From positions 307,724 to 371,723 of the forward strand of contig NZ_JAALFH010000067.1 of NCBI RefSeq assembly GCF_011058255.1: a stretch of 64,000 nucleotides of DNA. The letters are read 5' to 3'. Below are positions 15,170-24,393 of the stretch, in pieces. Made by a program: the position numbers and the translations under genes. The stretch comes from Thioalkalivibrio sp. XN8. GTDB taxonomy: Bacteria > Pseudomonadota > Gammaproteobacteria > Steroidobacterales > XN24. Numbering within the stretch: the first letter of the stretch is position 1; every line of letters begins with the position of its first letter. The notes under the pieces are model-generated. The model was not told where the DNA came from and did not search any database. It worked only from the letters and a program-made list of their open reading frames with translations.

Positions 15170-15922
15170 ATGAGAAGGAAACTGGTCGCAGGTAACTGGA
15201 AGATGCACGGCTCGCGTGAGCTGACGCGGACGCTCGTGTCCGGCCTGGCCGCCGAGTTCGGCGCCGCGGCGCCCTGCGACATGGCCGTGTGCCCGCCTTA
15301 CCCGTACCTCGAGGAAGCCGCCCGGGCCGCGGCCGGCAGCCCGGTGGCGGTCGGCGCCCAGGATGTTTCCGACCAGGACCAGGGGGCCTACACGGGCCAG
15401 GTGTCGGCCGCGATGCTGGCCGAGCTCGGCTGCCGCTACGCCATTGTCGGCCACTCCGAGCGCCGCACGCTGAATGGCGAGAGCGACGAACTGGTGGCCG
15501 CGAAGTTCAGGGCCGCCCAGGGACAGGGCCTGGTGCCCATCCTCTGCGTCGGCGAGAGCCTCGAAGAACGGGAGGCCGACGAGACTGAGGCGGTGGTCGG
15601 GCGGCAGCTGCGGGCCGTGCTTGCGGCGGCCGGGATCGGGGCCTTCGAGCAGGCGGTGATCGCGTATGAGCCCATCTGGGCCATCGGCACCGGGCGCACG
15701 GCTTCGCCGGAACAGGCGCAGGCGGTGCACGCATATATCCGTGGCTTACTCGCGGCGGAAAATGCTAAGATTGCGGACTTCGTGAAGGTGCTGTACGGCG
15801 GTAGCGTCAAGGCCGCCAATGCAGCCGATATTTTTGCCATGCCGGATGTCGACGGTGGGCTCGTGGGCGGCGCCTCGCTCGAGGTCGAGGGCTTCGCGGG
15901 CATCTGTCGCGCCGCCGGCTGA
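15170..15922 (+). CDS. tpiA: Triose-phosphate isomerase TpiA
   Basis: Glycolytic and gluconeogenic isomerase of dihydroxyacetone phosphate and glyceraldehyde-3-phosphate, 250 residues. Active-site residues are visible: Lys in VAGNWKMHGS (about 11), the electrophilic His in IVGHSERR, and the catalytic Glu in VIAYEPIWAIGTG. The phosphate loop YGGSVKAANA is also present. GGGAG precedes the ATG at a good distance. It is followed by secG after 20 bp, the usual gammaproteobacterial pairing. Confidence 0.98.
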   Translation: MRRKLVAGNWKMHGSRELTRTLVSGLAAEFGAAAPCDMAVCPPYPYLEEAARAAAGSPVAVGAQDVSDQDQGAYTGQVSAAMLAELGCRYAIVGHSERRTLNGESDELVAAKFRAAQGQGLVPILCVGESLEEREADETEAVVGRQLRAVLAAAGIGAFEQAVIAYEPIWAIGTGRTASPEQAQAVHAYIRGLLAAENAKIADFVKVLYGGSVKAANAADIFAMPDVDGGLVGGASLEVEGFAGICRAAG

Positions 15923-15942
15923 GTTACGGATACCAGGACCAG

Positions 15943-16332
15943 ATGCTGCAGACCTTAGCTACCGTGAGCCATGTCTTCCTGGCCGTGGCCATTATCGTCC
16001 TCGTGCTGCTCCAGCGCGGCAAGGGCGCCGATGCCGGCGCGGCCTTCGGAGCGGGCGCGTCCGGGACCGTGTTCGGTTCCCGGGGCACGACGTCCTTCCT
16101 CAGCCGGACGACAGCCGTGCTTGCGACCCTGTTTTTCATTACGAGCCTCGGGCTCGCATACCTCGCCGGTCAGCGGACGGAGCCGGACAGCATTCTCGAG
16201 CGCGCGCCGGTGACGGCGCCGGCCTCGACTGAGATGCCCAGCGCCATCCCGACGCCGGCCCAGGACGGCGACTTGCCTGCCTTGCCGGCAGACGAGCCGC
16301 CGGCCAACGAGCAGGCGCCGCCGCCACAGTAA
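15943..16332 (+). CDS. secG: Preprotein translocase subunit SecG
   Basis: Small membrane subunit of the SecYEG channel, 129 residues. Two hydrophobic helices (about residues 5-20 and 51-70) flank the conserved cytoplasmic loop VLLQRGKGADAGAAFGAG. The C-terminal tail (about 80-129) is Pro/Ala/Glu-rich and low in complexity, longer than in E. coli SecG, a common variation. It lies directly upstream of tRNA-Leu(GAG), the conserved secG-leuU linkage. Confidence 0.95.
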   Translation: MLQTLATVSHVFLAVAIIVLVLLQRGKGADAGAAFGAGASGTVFGSRGTTSFLSRTTAVLATLFFITSLGLAYLAGQRTEPDSILERAPVTAPASTEMPSAIPTPAQDGDLPALPADEPPANEQAPPPQ

Positions 16333-16365
16333 GCGGCGACGCCAGCGGGATCCTCGGTTTTTCGT

Positions 16366-16450
16366 GCGGATGTGGTGGAACTGGTAGACACGCTGTCTTG
16401 AGGGGGCAGTGGCGCAAGCCGTGTCGGTTCGAGTCCGACCATCCGCACCA
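16366..16450 (+). tRNA. tRNA-Leu, anticodon GAG
   Basis: 85 nt including the encoded CCA. Acceptor GCGGATG (16366-16372) pairs with CATCCGC (16440-16446), followed by ACCA. The anticodon stem CTGTC/GGCAG encloses loop TTGAGGG, giving anticodon GAG (reads CUC/CUU). The long variable arm GTGGCGCAAGCCGTG marks it as class II leucine. The T-loop is TTCGAGT. It starts 33 bp after secG with no clear promoter, so it is probably processed from the secG transcript. Confidence 0.97.
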
Positions 16451-16588
16451 CCTACCAGGAACTTTCTCGAATTGAGGGGCTTATGAGCCTCTCGAGCCGA
16501 TCCAGCGGCACCTTGCGGTGAGACCCAGGGGCGACAGGGCGCGCCCTGCAATAAAAGGTTCACCTTCTACCGGGACAATCCGGGTCCG

Positions 16589-17776
16589 ATGAACGCTCTG
16601 CCCGGCGCCACCGACCTGATGCGCCTGTTTGCGTCCTCGGCGCTGACGTTCGGCTGGCTGAGCCTGTCGCTCCTGGCCCGCCAACTGGCCCATCTCAAGC
16701 TCGCCGCCTTCGCGCTCTCCATCCTGCTCTTGCCCCTTCTCGCCGGCCTGCAGCTGGTCCACTGGCTGTGTCTTCTGCTCGACGAGGTGTTCTGCCGGGG
16801 CTACCGCGAGGCGCGGGTGGAAAGCCCGGTGTTCGTGCTGGGCATTCCGCGCAGCGGCACGACCCTGGCGCACCGGGTGCTGGCCGAGGATCCGCAGTTC
16901 ACCACCTTCACCACCTGGGAATGCGTGCTGGCGCCGGCGGTGATCCAGCGGCGGCTCCTGCGCTGGGCCGGGCGCGTGGACCGGCGGCTGGGAGGTCATG
17001 CCCGGCGGCTGCTCGACGGCATCATCGGCCGCATCGCCACCGGCCTGGACGGCATCCACCCGGTTGCGCTGGACGCGCCGGAAGAGGACTACCTGGCGCT
17101 GCTGCCGGCGCTGGGCTGTTTCCTGCAGGTCGTGCCGTTCCCGTTCTCGCGCCGGGGCTGGCGCCTGGGCCGCCTGGACCGGGACATGCCGTCCGCGGAA
17201 CGCCAGCGCCTGCTGCGGTTCTACCGCGCCCTGGTCCAGCGCCACCTGTACGCGGCCCCGCCGGGCAAGCGTTTCCTGTCCAAGAACGCGGCGTTCGCCT
17301 CCTGGGCCGGGAGCCTGGCGGAAACCTTCCCGGATGCGCGCTTCATCGCCTGCCTGCGCGAGCCGCTGCAGGTCGTACCCTCCCAGCTGTCGGCCCTGGC
17401 CGGCGGCTGCAGACTGTTCGGACACCGCGCGGACGACCCGGTCTTTGTCGAGCGCCTGATGTCCACCCTGGAGCACGGCTATCACCATCTCATGGACTTC
17501 GCCGCGGACCGGCCGGGGCGGGCAGTCGTGGTGACGGAACCGGAGTTGCGTGAGCGCCTGGCGGCGACCTTCGAGGAGGCCTATCGGCAGCTGGGACTGG
17601 CGTGCTCGCCGGGATGGCAGGCTCGCCTGAGGCAGCGCGGCGGTGCGGCGCGTCGTTTTCGCTCGACCCACCGGCCGACACCCGCCTGCTTCGGGCTCTC
17701 CGCGGAGGGCATTTTGCGCCGGTTCCGCAGTGTCTACGGGCGGTCGGACACACCTTTCGGCCGGGAGGCAGCATGA
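16589..17776 (+). CDS. Sulfotransferase family protein
   Basis: Probable PAPS-dependent sulfotransferase, 395 residues. Hydrophobic segments near residues 15-60 suggest membrane anchoring. The 5'-phosphosulfate loop is FVLGIPRSGTTLAHRVL (about 82-98). A second conserved block, FIACLREPLQVVPSQ, corresponds to the 3'-phosphate-binding RxP region. This arrangement fits the Sulfotransfer_3 group, whose acceptors are often lipids or glycans; the acceptor here is unknown. The stop overlaps the next gene, a glycosyltransferase, by 4 bp, so the products probably act on the same molecule. The ATG at 16589 has no strong ribosome site, so a slightly different start is possible. Confidence 0.8.
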   Translation: MNALPGATDLMRLFASSALTFGWLSLSLLARQLAHLKLAAFALSILLLPLLAGLQLVHWLCLLLDEVFCRGYREARVESPVFVLGIPRSGTTLAHRVLAEDPQFTTFTTWECVLAPAVIQRRLLRWAGRVDRRLGGHARRLLDGIIGRIATGLDGIHPVALDAPEEDYLALLPALGCFLQVVPFPFSRRGWRLGRLDRDMPSAERQRLLRFYRALVQRHLYAAPPGKRFLSKNAAFASWAGSLAETFPDARFIACLREPLQVVPSQLSALAGGCRLFGHRADDPVFVERLMSTLEHGYHHLMDFAADRPGRAVVVTEPELRERLAATFEEAYRQLGLACSPGWQARLRQRGGAARRFRSTHRPTPACFGLSAEGILRRFRSVYGRSDTPFGREAA

Positions 17777-18915
17777 TGAGCGCACACGCCGACTACATCC
17801 GTCCCGTCCCTACGCCGCGCCTGCCGCTGAAGCTGGTGGTGGTCTCGGATGCCCTGCCCGAGCGCAACGGGGTTGGGACCTACTATCACGACCTCGTCGC
17901 AGCGCTCGCGGGGCGCATTGAGCATGCCGAGCTCATCTGTCCCGACCCCACGCGGGGCTGGCGGGGCAGATTCAGCCTTCCCCTCCCCGGGGACGCGACC
18001 CAGAGCGTCTGCCTGCCGCCGCGCCGCCGGCTGCTGGGCTATCTTGAATCGCTGCGTCCGGACGTCATCGTCGTGGCCACGCCGGGACCCTTCGGCACGA
18101 CGGCGATCACTGCCGCCCGGCGACTCGGGGTGCCTGTCATCGGCGGCTACCACACGGACCTGGACCAGCTGGCCAACCTCTACTGGACCCGGCCCTGGAG
18201 CCGTTTGTTCGGCCGGGCCAGCCAGAGGGTGCTGGAGCGACGCAGCCGTTCGGTCTTCGCGGCCAGCCGCGTCGTGGTGGCCAACAGCGAGCCCATGGCC
18301 GCAGGGGCGCGACGCTTCGGTGCGGGCCGGGTTGCGGTCATGGGCACGCCGCTGGGCGGGCGGTTCCTGGCTGATCCGCCAGCGGCCGCCGGACACCGCC
18401 TCGACGAGGTGCTTTTCGCCGGCCGCCTGGCGCCGGAGAAGAACGTCGAGGCGGTCGTCGCCGCGGCGCGCCGGCATCCGCACATCCGGTTCCGGCTGGC
18501 CGGCGACGGCCCCCTGGCGGGCACGGCCCGCGCGGCCTGCGCAGAACTGCCCAACCTCCAGTGGCTTGGCTGGCAACCACGTTCCGCCCTCCCGCAGCTG
18601 ATGGACGAGGCGGACGCCGTGGTGCTGCCTTCCCGGGTCGAAGGTTTTGGCACGGTGGCGCTGGAGGCCATGGTCCGGGGCCGGCTCGCGGTGGTCTCGT
18701 CGCGCTGCGGGATCCTCGACTGGGACGACCTCTCCCACGGTCTTTTCGCCATGGGCGCCGCGGAGTCTCTCGAGCACGCCCTAGGACGCCTGGAACGGAT
18801 GCCGCCAGAGCTCCGGCTGGCCCTCGCCCGGCGTGGGCGAAAGGCCGCCGGCGCATTTTGCGATGCCATCATCCGGGACTGGGTGGCGCTGGTGGACGAG
18901 ACCGTCCGTGGCTGA
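17773..18915 (+). CDS. Glycosyltransferase, GT4-like (GT-B fold)
   Basis: Retaining glycosyltransferase, 380 residues. The N-terminal half has the acceptor-side Gly motif PERNGVGTYYHDLV and GGYHTDLDQLANLYW. The C-terminal donor domain shows LFAGRLAPEKNVEAVVAAAR and the Ex7E-type VLPSRVEGFGTVALEAMVRG. These features resemble GT4 enzymes that make phosphatidyl- or diacylglycerol-linked sugars, but the sugar cannot be read from sequence. GGGAGG at 17763-17768 supports the ATG at 17773, which overlaps the sulfotransferase stop. The next gene overlaps its end by 8 bp. Confidence 0.85.
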   Translation: MMSAHADYIRPVPTPRLPLKLVVVSDALPERNGVGTYYHDLVAALAGRIEHAELICPDPTRGWRGRFSLPLPGDATQSVCLPPRRRLLGYLESLRPDVIVVATPGPFGTTAITAARRLGVPVIGGYHTDLDQLANLYWTRPWSRLFGRASQRVLERRSRSVFAASRVVVANSEPMAAGARRFGAGRVAVMGTPLGGRFLADPPAAAGHRLDEVLFAGRLAPEKNVEAVVAAARRHPHIRFRLAGDGPLAGTARAACAELPNLQWLGWQPRSALPQLMDEADAVVLPSRVEGFGTVALEAMVRGRLAVVSSRCGILDWDDLSHGLFAMGAAESLEHALGRLERMPPELRLALARRGRKAAGAFCDAIIRDWVALVDETVRG

Positions 18916-19660
18916 GTCGGCGCCGGCGCTGTTGTCCGTCCACGACGTGATGCCGGCGACGCTGGGGCAGGTCGAGGACCTGGTCGGGCTGGTACGGCGA
19001 CGCCATGCGGGCCCGGTGACGCTGCTGGTGGTGCCTGGCGCCGGCTGGAGCGAAGGCAGCCTGTACCGCCTCAGGAGACTGACTGACGCCGGCTGCGAAG
19101 TGGCCGGGCACGGCTGGAGCCACCGGGCGGCCCGGGTTCGCGGCCTGCACCATCGGTTGCATGCGGCGCTGATCTCGCGGGGGGTGGCCGAACACCTGGC
19201 GCTGGACCGGGACGGCGCCCGCACCCTGGTCCAACGCTGTTACGACTGGTTCGCCGAGCAAGGCCTGCCGTCGCCGACGCTCTATGTGCCGCCGGCCTGG
19301 GCTCTCGGCCCCCTGGATCCGGCCCGGGACCGAGACCTGCCGTTCCAGCTATGGGAGGACCTCGGCGGGATCAGGTATGCCGGCCGCACTGGCCGGCGGT
19401 GGCTGCCCCTGGCGGGGTTCGAGGCGGACACCCGGCTGCGGGCAACGGTGGTACGGATGGTGAATCGACTCGGCTTCCAACTCGCCAAGGGGTCCAGGCC
19501 GCTGCGCTTCGCCATTCACCCCGGCGATCTCGACCTCATGCTGGCCGCCGAGCTCCGGGCGGGCCTCGACCGCATCGACGGCCTGCTTTCCTATCGCGAC
19601 CTTCTGCCAGGCGGGGCCACAGCGCGCGCAGTTTACTGTACGCCGCCGACGCCTTCCTGA
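18908..19660 (+). CDS. DUF2334-like polysaccharide deacetylase family protein
   Basis: About 250 residues with a NodB-like layout. LLSVHDVMPATL near the N-terminus supplies the metal His-Asp, EVAGHGWSHR is the second metal motif, and FAIHPGDLD lies near the C-terminus. This resembles DUF2334 proteins, a divergent branch of polysaccharide deacetylases. The catalytic activity is inferred. I chose the GTG at 18908, which overlaps the glycosyltransferase stop by 8 bp; upstream in-frame starts add residues without similarity. Third member of the sulfotransferase-glycosyltransferase operon, so it probably trims or edits the same glycan or glycolipid. Confidence 0.75.
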   Translation: MAESAPALLSVHDVMPATLGQVEDLVGLVRRRHAGPVTLLVVPGAGWSEGSLYRLRRLTDAGCEVAGHGWSHRAARVRGLHHRLHAALISRGVAEHLALDRDGARTLVQRCYDWFAEQGLPSPTLYVPPAWALGPLDPARDRDLPFQLWEDLGGIRYAGRTGRRWLPLAGFEADTRLRATVVRMVNRLGFQLAKGSRPLRFAIHPGDLDLMLAAELRAGLDRIDGLLSYRDLLPGGATARAVYCTPPTPS

Positions 19661-19755
19661 CCTCCCTCGCGGGGAAACCGGCGCCGCCGGGACCGCGAAC
19701 TTCATCTCCGAGGGGAATCATCCCGGCGCCGCTGCTGCGTCGCGGCGCAGGCTGG

Positions 19756-19761
19756 TAGAAT
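19756..19761 (+). promoter_or_regulatory. Possible -10 element for the nuo operon
   Basis: TAGAAT, five of six to consensus, 54 bp upstream of the nuoA ATG in the 155-bp gap. No convincing -35 lies 17 nt upstream. The same TAGAAT hexamer is found before tRNA-fMet, rpsO and the yciO-like gene in this window. Confidence 0.4.
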
Positions 19762-19815
19762 AGTCCGCTCCCAGTGGCCGCGAGCCCGGCGGCGCGGCGT
19801 CGAACAGGAACCGGA

Positions 19816-20172
19816 ATGCTCGAGAACTACCTCCCCATCCTTGTTTTCCTGGTCATCGCTTCGGTCCTCGGCGCGACTTTGCTCGCGGCCGGGTTCGTCC
19901 TTGGTCCGCGGCGGCCGGACGAGGCCAAGAACTCGCCCTACGAGTGCGGTTTCGAAGCCTTCGAGGACTCGCGCATGAAGTTCGACGTCCGCTATTACCT
20001 CGTCGCCATCCTGTTCATCATCTTCGACCTCGAAATCGCCTTTCTCTTCCCGTGGGCGGTCTCGCTCGACCAGGTCGGGGGCTTCGGCCTCCTGGCCATG
20101 GCGGTATTCCTGCTGATCCTCGTCGTCGGCTTCATCTACGAGTGGAAACGGGGGGCGCTGGAATGGGATTGA
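19816..20172 (+). CDS. nuoA: NADH-quinone oxidoreductase subunit A
   Basis: Membrane subunit of complex I, 118 residues, with three transmembrane helices (about 8-30, 62-82, 90-110). The conserved loop [24 protein letters not shown] between helices 1 and 2 is the hallmark; its Cys region lies near the quinone site. The ATG at 19816 has AGGAACC upstream and gives the canonical [11 protein letters not shown] start; an earlier in-frame start at 19774 adds an Arg-rich tail. First gene of a 14-gene nuo operon; overlaps nuoB by 10 bp. Confidence 0.97.
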   Translation: MLENYLPILVFLVIASVLGATLLAAGFVLGPRRPDEAKNSPYECGFEAFEDSRMKFDVRYYLVAILFIIFDLEIAFLFPWAVSLDQVGGFGLLAMAVFLLILVVGFIYEWKRGALEWD

Positions 20173-20663
20173 ACGACCCCGTGCCCGCCGCCCTGGGCAA
20201 GAGCCAGAAGCCCGGCATCGTCACGACCACGGTCGATGCGGTGGTGAACTGGGCCCGCACCGGCTCCATGTGGCCGATGACCTTCGGGCTGGCCTGCTGT
20301 GCCGTGGAGATGATGCACGCCGGCGCAGCGCGCTATGACCTGGACCGTTTCGGCATCATCTTCCGGCCCAGCCCGCGCCAGTCCGACGTGATGATCGTGG
20401 CCGGCACGCTGGTCAACAAGATGGCGCCCGCGCTGCGCAAGGTCTACGACCAGATGTCGGAGCCGCGCTGGGTGATTTCGATGGGCAGTTGCGCCAACGG
20501 CGGCGGCTACTACCACTATTCCTATGCGGTGGTGCGCGGCTGCGACCGCATCGTGCCGGTGGACGTTTACGTGCCGGGCTGCCCGCCGACGGCCGAGGCG
20601 TTGCTGTACGGCATCCTGCAGCTGCAAAAGAAGATCAGGCGGACCAACACCATCGCGCGATGA
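20163..20663 (+). CDS. nuoB: NADH-quinone oxidoreductase subunit B
   Basis: Peripheral-arm subunit holding the terminal [4Fe-4S] cluster N2, which passes electrons to quinone; 166 residues. The ligands are the adjacent cysteines in LACCAVEMM, the Cys in [10 protein letters not shown] and the Cys in VPGCPPTAE. The start is inside the end of nuoA, which forces the ATG at 20163, and the stop overlaps the nuoC start (ATGA). Confidence 0.98.
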   Translation: MGLNDPVPAALGKSQKPGIVTTTVDAVVNWARTGSMWPMTFGLACCAVEMMHAGAARYDLDRFGIIFRPSPRQSDVMIVAGTLVNKMAPALRKVYDQMSEPRWVISMGSCANGGGYYHYSYAVVRGCDRIVPVDVYVPGCPPTAEALLYGILQLQKKIRRTNTIAR

Positions 20664-21340
20664 GCAGGAAGACCGAGACACTGGCGGCGCGGCTGCGGGA
20701 GCAGCTCGGTGAGGAGTTCGAGCTCGAGCTCGGGCCCGGCATCGAGCTCGGCATCACCGTGCCGGCCGGGCGCCTGGTGGAAATCGCCACCATGCTGCGC
20801 GACGCGCCGGGGCTCGAGTTCGGCATGCTGGTGGACCTGGCGGGCGTCGATTACCTGACCTACGGCATGGAGGAGTGGAAGACGCTCCAGGCGACGGCCT
20901 CCGGCTTCAGCCGCGGTGTCCGGCGCGGGTCGCCGCCGGTCTCCCCGGATACGCCCCGGCGCTTTGCCGCCGTCTGCCAGCTGCTGTCGCTAACCCGCAA
21001 CCACCGGCTGCGGCTGCGCTGCTACGCGCCGCCGGGCGACCCGCCGCGCCTGCCGACGCTCACCGAGGTCTGGCCCGCGGCGGACTGGTTCGAGCGCGAG
21101 GCCTTCGACCTGTTCGGCATCCTGTTCGACGGCCATCCGGACCTGCGCCGGATCCTGACCGACTACGGCTTCATCGGCCATCCCTTCCGCAAGGACTTCC
21201 CGCTCACCGGCCAGGTAGAGGTGCGGTACGACGCCGAGCAGCAGCGGGTGGTGTACGAGCCGGTGCAGATCGAGCCCCGTACCCTGGTGCCGCGCGTGAT
21301 CCGGGACGATCATCGCTATGACCCGGCCATGAAGGACTGA
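20660..21340 (+). CDS. nuoC: NADH-quinone oxidoreductase subunit C
   Basis: Connecting-arm subunit, 226 residues, bound to NuoD. Conserved features are DLAGVDYL and the signature [20 protein letters not shown], with [12 protein letters not shown] near the end. It is a free-standing protein here, unlike the NuoCD fusion of E. coli and Pseudomonas, and so resembles Xanthomonas and betaproteobacteria. Its ATG overlaps the nuoB stop; nuoD starts 4 bp later. Confidence 0.97.
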   Translation: MSRKTETLAARLREQLGEEFELELGPGIELGITVPAGRLVEIATMLRDAPGLEFGMLVDLAGVDYLTYGMEEWKTLQATASGFSRGVRRGSPPVSPDTPRRFAAVCQLLSLTRNHRLRLRCYAPPGDPPRLPTLTEVWPAADWFEREAFDLFGILFDGHPDLRRILTDYGFIGHPFRKDFPLTGQVEVRYDAEQQRVVYEPVQIEPRTLVPRVIRDDHRYDPAMKD

Positions 21341-21344
21341 GGTC

Positions 21345-22598
21345 ATGGCCGAGATTCGCAACTTCACCCTGAACTTCGGCCCCCAGCACCCGGCCGCGCA
21401 CGGGGTCCTGCGGCTGGTGCTGGAGATGGACGGGGAGGTCATCCAGAAAGCCGACCCGCATATCGGCCTGCTGCACCGGGCCACCGAGAAGCTGGCCGAG
21501 AGCAAGCCCTACAACCAGTCCATCGGCTACATGGACCGACTGGACTACGTCTCGATGATGTGCAACGAGCATGCCTACGTGCTGGCCATCGAGCGCCTGC
21601 TCGGGATTACGCCGCCGCCGCGCGCCCAGTACATCCGCGTCATGTTCGACGAGATCACCCGGATCCTGAACCACCTGATGTGGCTCGGGGCGCACGGGCT
21701 CGACATCGGCGCGATGACCATGTTCCTGTACTGCTTCCGGGAACGGGAAGACCTGATGGACTGCTACGAGGCCGTCTCGGGCACCCGCATGCACGCGACC
21801 TACTACCGGCCCGGCGGGGTCCATCGCGACCTGCCGCTGGAAATGCCGCGCTACCAGGAATCGAAGTTCCGGAGCAAGAAGGAAGTCGCGCGCCTGAACG
21901 AGGCGCGCTCGGGCTCGCTGCTGGATTTCATCGAGGACTTCACGGCGCGCTTCCCGGCCTGCGTGGACGAGTACGAGACCCTGCTGACCGACAACCGCAT
22001 CTGGAAGCAGCGCACTGTCAACATCGGCGTGGTAGCGCCCGAGCGGGCGGTCGCCCTCGGCTTCACCGGGCCGATGCTGCGCGGTTCCGGCGTCGAATGG
22101 GACCTGCGCAAGAAGCAGCCCTACGAGGTCTACGACCAGCTCGATTTCGACATCCCGGTGGGCGTGAACGGGGACTGCTACGACCGTTACCTGGTCCGCA
22201 TCGAGGAGCTCCGCCAGTCCAATCGCATCGTGCGCCAGTGCGTGCAGTGGCTGCGCGAGAACCCCGGCCCGATCTCGGTCGACAACCACAAGGTCGTGCC
22301 GCCAAGGCGGGTGGAGATGAAGGGCGACATGGAATCGCTGATCCACCATTTCAAGCTCTATACCGAGGGCTATTGCGTGCCCGCGGGCGAGGTCTACGCG
22401 GCCGTCGAGGCGCCGAAGGGCGAGTTCGGCTGCTATCTCGTGTCGGACGGCGCCAACAAGCCCTACCGGGTGAAGCTGCGCGCGCCGGGCTTCGTGCACA
22501 TGGCGGCGCTGGACGAGATGGTGCGCGGCCACATGCTGGCCGACGTAGTGGCGATGATCGGCACGATCGACGTGGTATTCGGGGAGGTGGACCGGTGA
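21345..22598 (+). CDS. nuoD: NADH-quinone oxidoreductase subunit D
   Basis: 49-kDa-type subunit, 417 residues, related to the NiFe-hydrogenase large subunit but without the metal cysteines. With NuoB it forms the quinone pocket. Diagnostic segments are [18 protein letters not shown] (quinone-pocket His and loop), LLHRATEKL and the C-terminal [12 protein letters not shown] and [13 protein letters not shown]. The stop overlaps the nuoE GTG start. Confidence 0.98.
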   Translation: MAEIRNFTLNFGPQHPAAHGVLRLVLEMDGEVIQKADPHIGLLHRATEKLAESKPYNQSIGYMDRLDYVSMMCNEHAYVLAIERLLGITPPPRAQYIRVMFDEITRILNHLMWLGAHGLDIGAMTMFLYCFREREDLMDCYEAVSGTRMHATYYRPGGVHRDLPLEMPRYQESKFRSKKEVARLNEARSGSLLDFIEDFTARFPACVDEYETLLTDNRIWKQRTVNIGVVAPERAVALGFTGPMLRGSGVEWDLRKKQPYEVYDQLDFDIPVGVNGDCYDRYLVRIEELRQSNRIVRQCVQWLRENPGPISVDNHKVVPPRRVEMKGDMESLIHHFKLYTEGYCVPAGEVYAAVEAPKGEFGCYLVSDGANKPYRVKLRAPGFVHMAALDEMVRGHMLADVVAMIGTIDVVFGEVDR

Positions 22599-23086
22599 GC
22601 GAGGCCGGCGTGCTGTCCGCGCACGTGCGCGAGGAGATCGATCGCTGGGTGGCGCGCTTCCCGGAGGGGCGGCAGCGTTCCGCGGTGCTGGCCGCGTTGC
22701 GGGCGGCCCAGCATGAGAACGACGGCTACCTGACACCGGAGCTGATGGACGGGATCGCCGCCTATCTCGAGCTGCCCCCGGTGCAGGTCTACGAGGTGGC
22801 AACTTTCTACTCGATGTTCGAGACCGAGCCCTGCGGGCGGCACCACGTGTCCGTCTGCACCAATGTCTCCTGCATGCTGCGCGGCGCCGACGAGCTGCTG
22901 CGCCATGTGGAGAGCCGGCTGGGCATCAAGGTGGGCGAGAGCACGCCGGACGGGCGGGTTTTCCTGAAGCGGGAAGAAGAGTGCCTGGCGGCCTGCTGCG
23001 GAGCGCCCATGATGATGGTGGACCATGTCTACCACGAGAACCTGACGCCCCGGAAGATCGACGAAATCCTGGAGGGACTCGACTGA
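22595..23086 (+). CDS. nuoE: NADH-quinone oxidoreductase subunit E
   Basis: 24-kDa-type subunit with the [2Fe-2S] cluster N1a, 163 residues. The four ligands are the cysteines in SVCTNVSC and in CLAACCGAP. The N-terminal helical part contains [10 protein letters not shown], a family hallmark. GTG start at 22595 overlaps the nuoD stop; GGGGAGG at 22581-22587 supports it. Part of the NADH-oxidising module with NuoF and NuoG. Confidence 0.97.
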   Translation: MSEAGVLSAHVREEIDRWVARFPEGRQRSAVLAALRAAQHENDGYLTPELMDGIAAYLELPPVQVYEVATFYSMFETEPCGRHHVSVCTNVSCMLRGADELLRHVESRLGIKVGESTPDGRVFLKREEECLAACCGAPMMMVDHVYHENLTPRKIDEILEGLD

Positions 23087-24393
23087 TGGAGCGGCCGCTC
23101 AACCAGGTCTGTTTTGCGCCGCTGGCCCGGGAGGGCTCGTGGACGCTGCCGGTCTATGAGGCGCTCGGCGGCTACCAGGCATGGCGCCAGATTCTCGCCG
23201 AGCGTCCGGCGCCGGCGATGATCATCGAGGAGATCAAGGCTTCCGGCCTGCGCGGCCGCGGCGGCGCAGGGTTCCCGACCGGGTTGAAGTGGAGTTTCAT
23301 GCCCAAGGACCCGGACCTGCAGAAATACGTGGTCTGCAACTCGGACGAGAGCGAGCCCGGCACCTGCAGCGACCGCGACATCCTGCGCTACAACCCGCAC
23401 GCGGTGGTGGAGGGCATGGCCATCGCCGGCTACGCCATGGGCGCGACCGTCGGCTACAACTACATCCGGGGCGAGTTCCTCGCCGAGCCGGTGCCGCGTT
23501 TCGAGGCGGCCGTACGGGAGGCGTACGAGGCGGGGCTGCTCGGCAAGGACATCCTCGGCTCGGGCGTGGACTTCGACCTGTATGCCTTCGTCGGCGCGGG
23601 CGCCTACATCTGCGGCGAGGAAACTGCGCTGCTGGAGTCGCTGGAGGGCAAGCAGGGCAAGCCGCGCTTCAAGCCGCCGTTCCCGGCCAACAAGGGCCTG
23701 TACGGCAAGCCCACGACCATCAACAACACCCAGACCTTCGCCTCGGTGCCGGCCATCATGCGCCAGGGGGCCGCCTGGTTCTCGGAGCTGGGCGTGGAAG
23801 GGTCGGGCGGCACGGCGATCTTCTCCGTTTCCGGCCACGTCGAGCGGCCGGGGAATTTCGAGGTGGGGCTGGGGATTCCCTTCGCCGAGCTGCTCGAACT
23901 GGCCGGCGGCGTCTGGCGCGGCCGCAAGCTCAAGGCGGTGATCCCGGGCGGGTCTTCTGCGCCGGTGCTGCCGGCCGAGCTGATCATGGGCGCCAGCATG
24001 GACTTCGATTCCATCAAGAAGGCCGGCTCCATGCTGGGCTCGGGCGCCGTCATGGTGATGGACGAGACCACCTGCATGGTGCGGACGCTCGAGCGCATCT
24101 GCCGCTTCTACCACATGGAATCCTGTGGCCAGTGCACGCCCTGCCGCGAGGGCACCGGCTGGATGCACCGGGTGGTGCAGCGCATCCTGGCCGGCCAGGG
24201 GCGCAGCGAGGACCTCGACCTGCTCGACGGCGTCTCGCGCCGCATCGAGGGTCACACCATCTGCGCCTTCGGCGACGCCGCGGCGTGGCCGGTGCAGAGC
24301 TTCATCCGGCATTTCCGGCCGGAGTTCGAGTACATGATCCAGCACCGGGGCCGCAGCATCCTCGAGGGCGCCGCCGGGACGCAGGCCGCCTGA
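23086..24393 (+). CDS. nuoF: NADH-quinone oxidoreductase subunit F
   Basis: 51-kDa-type subunit, 435 residues, binding NADH, FMN and cluster N3. The NADH/FMN glycine loop is [13 protein letters not shown], with [16 protein letters not shown] for FMN. N3 ligands are [15 protein letters not shown] plus the Cys in [13 protein letters not shown]. The ATG shares one base with the nuoE stop (TGATG), as does the nuoG start at the other end. Confidence 0.98.
   Translation: MERPLNQVCFAPLAREGSWTLPVYEALGGYQAWRQILAERPAPAMIIEEIKASGLRGRGGAGFPTGLKWSFMPKDPDLQKYVVCNSDESEPGTCSDRDILRYNPHAVVEGMAIAGYAMGATVGYNYIRGEFLAEPVPRFEAAVREAYEAGLLGKDILGSGVDFDLYAFVGAGAYICGEETALLESLEGKQGKPRFKPPFPANKGLYGKPTTINNTQTFASVPAIMRQGAAWFSELGVEGSGGTAIFSVSGHVERPGNFEVGLGIPFAELLELAGGVWRGRKLKAVIPGGSSAPVLPAELIMGASMDFDSIKKAGSMLGSGAVMVMDETTCMVRTLERICRFYHMESCGQCTPCREGTGWMHRVVQRILAGQGRSEDLDLLDGVSRRIEGHTICAFGDAAAWPVQSFIRHFRPEFEYMIQHRGRSILEGAAGTQAA

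Noticed and set aside
16474-16493. Hairpin GAGGGGCT/AGCCTCTC after tRNA-Leu as a terminator
   Set aside because: It has no T-run and one wobble pair; too weak to call.
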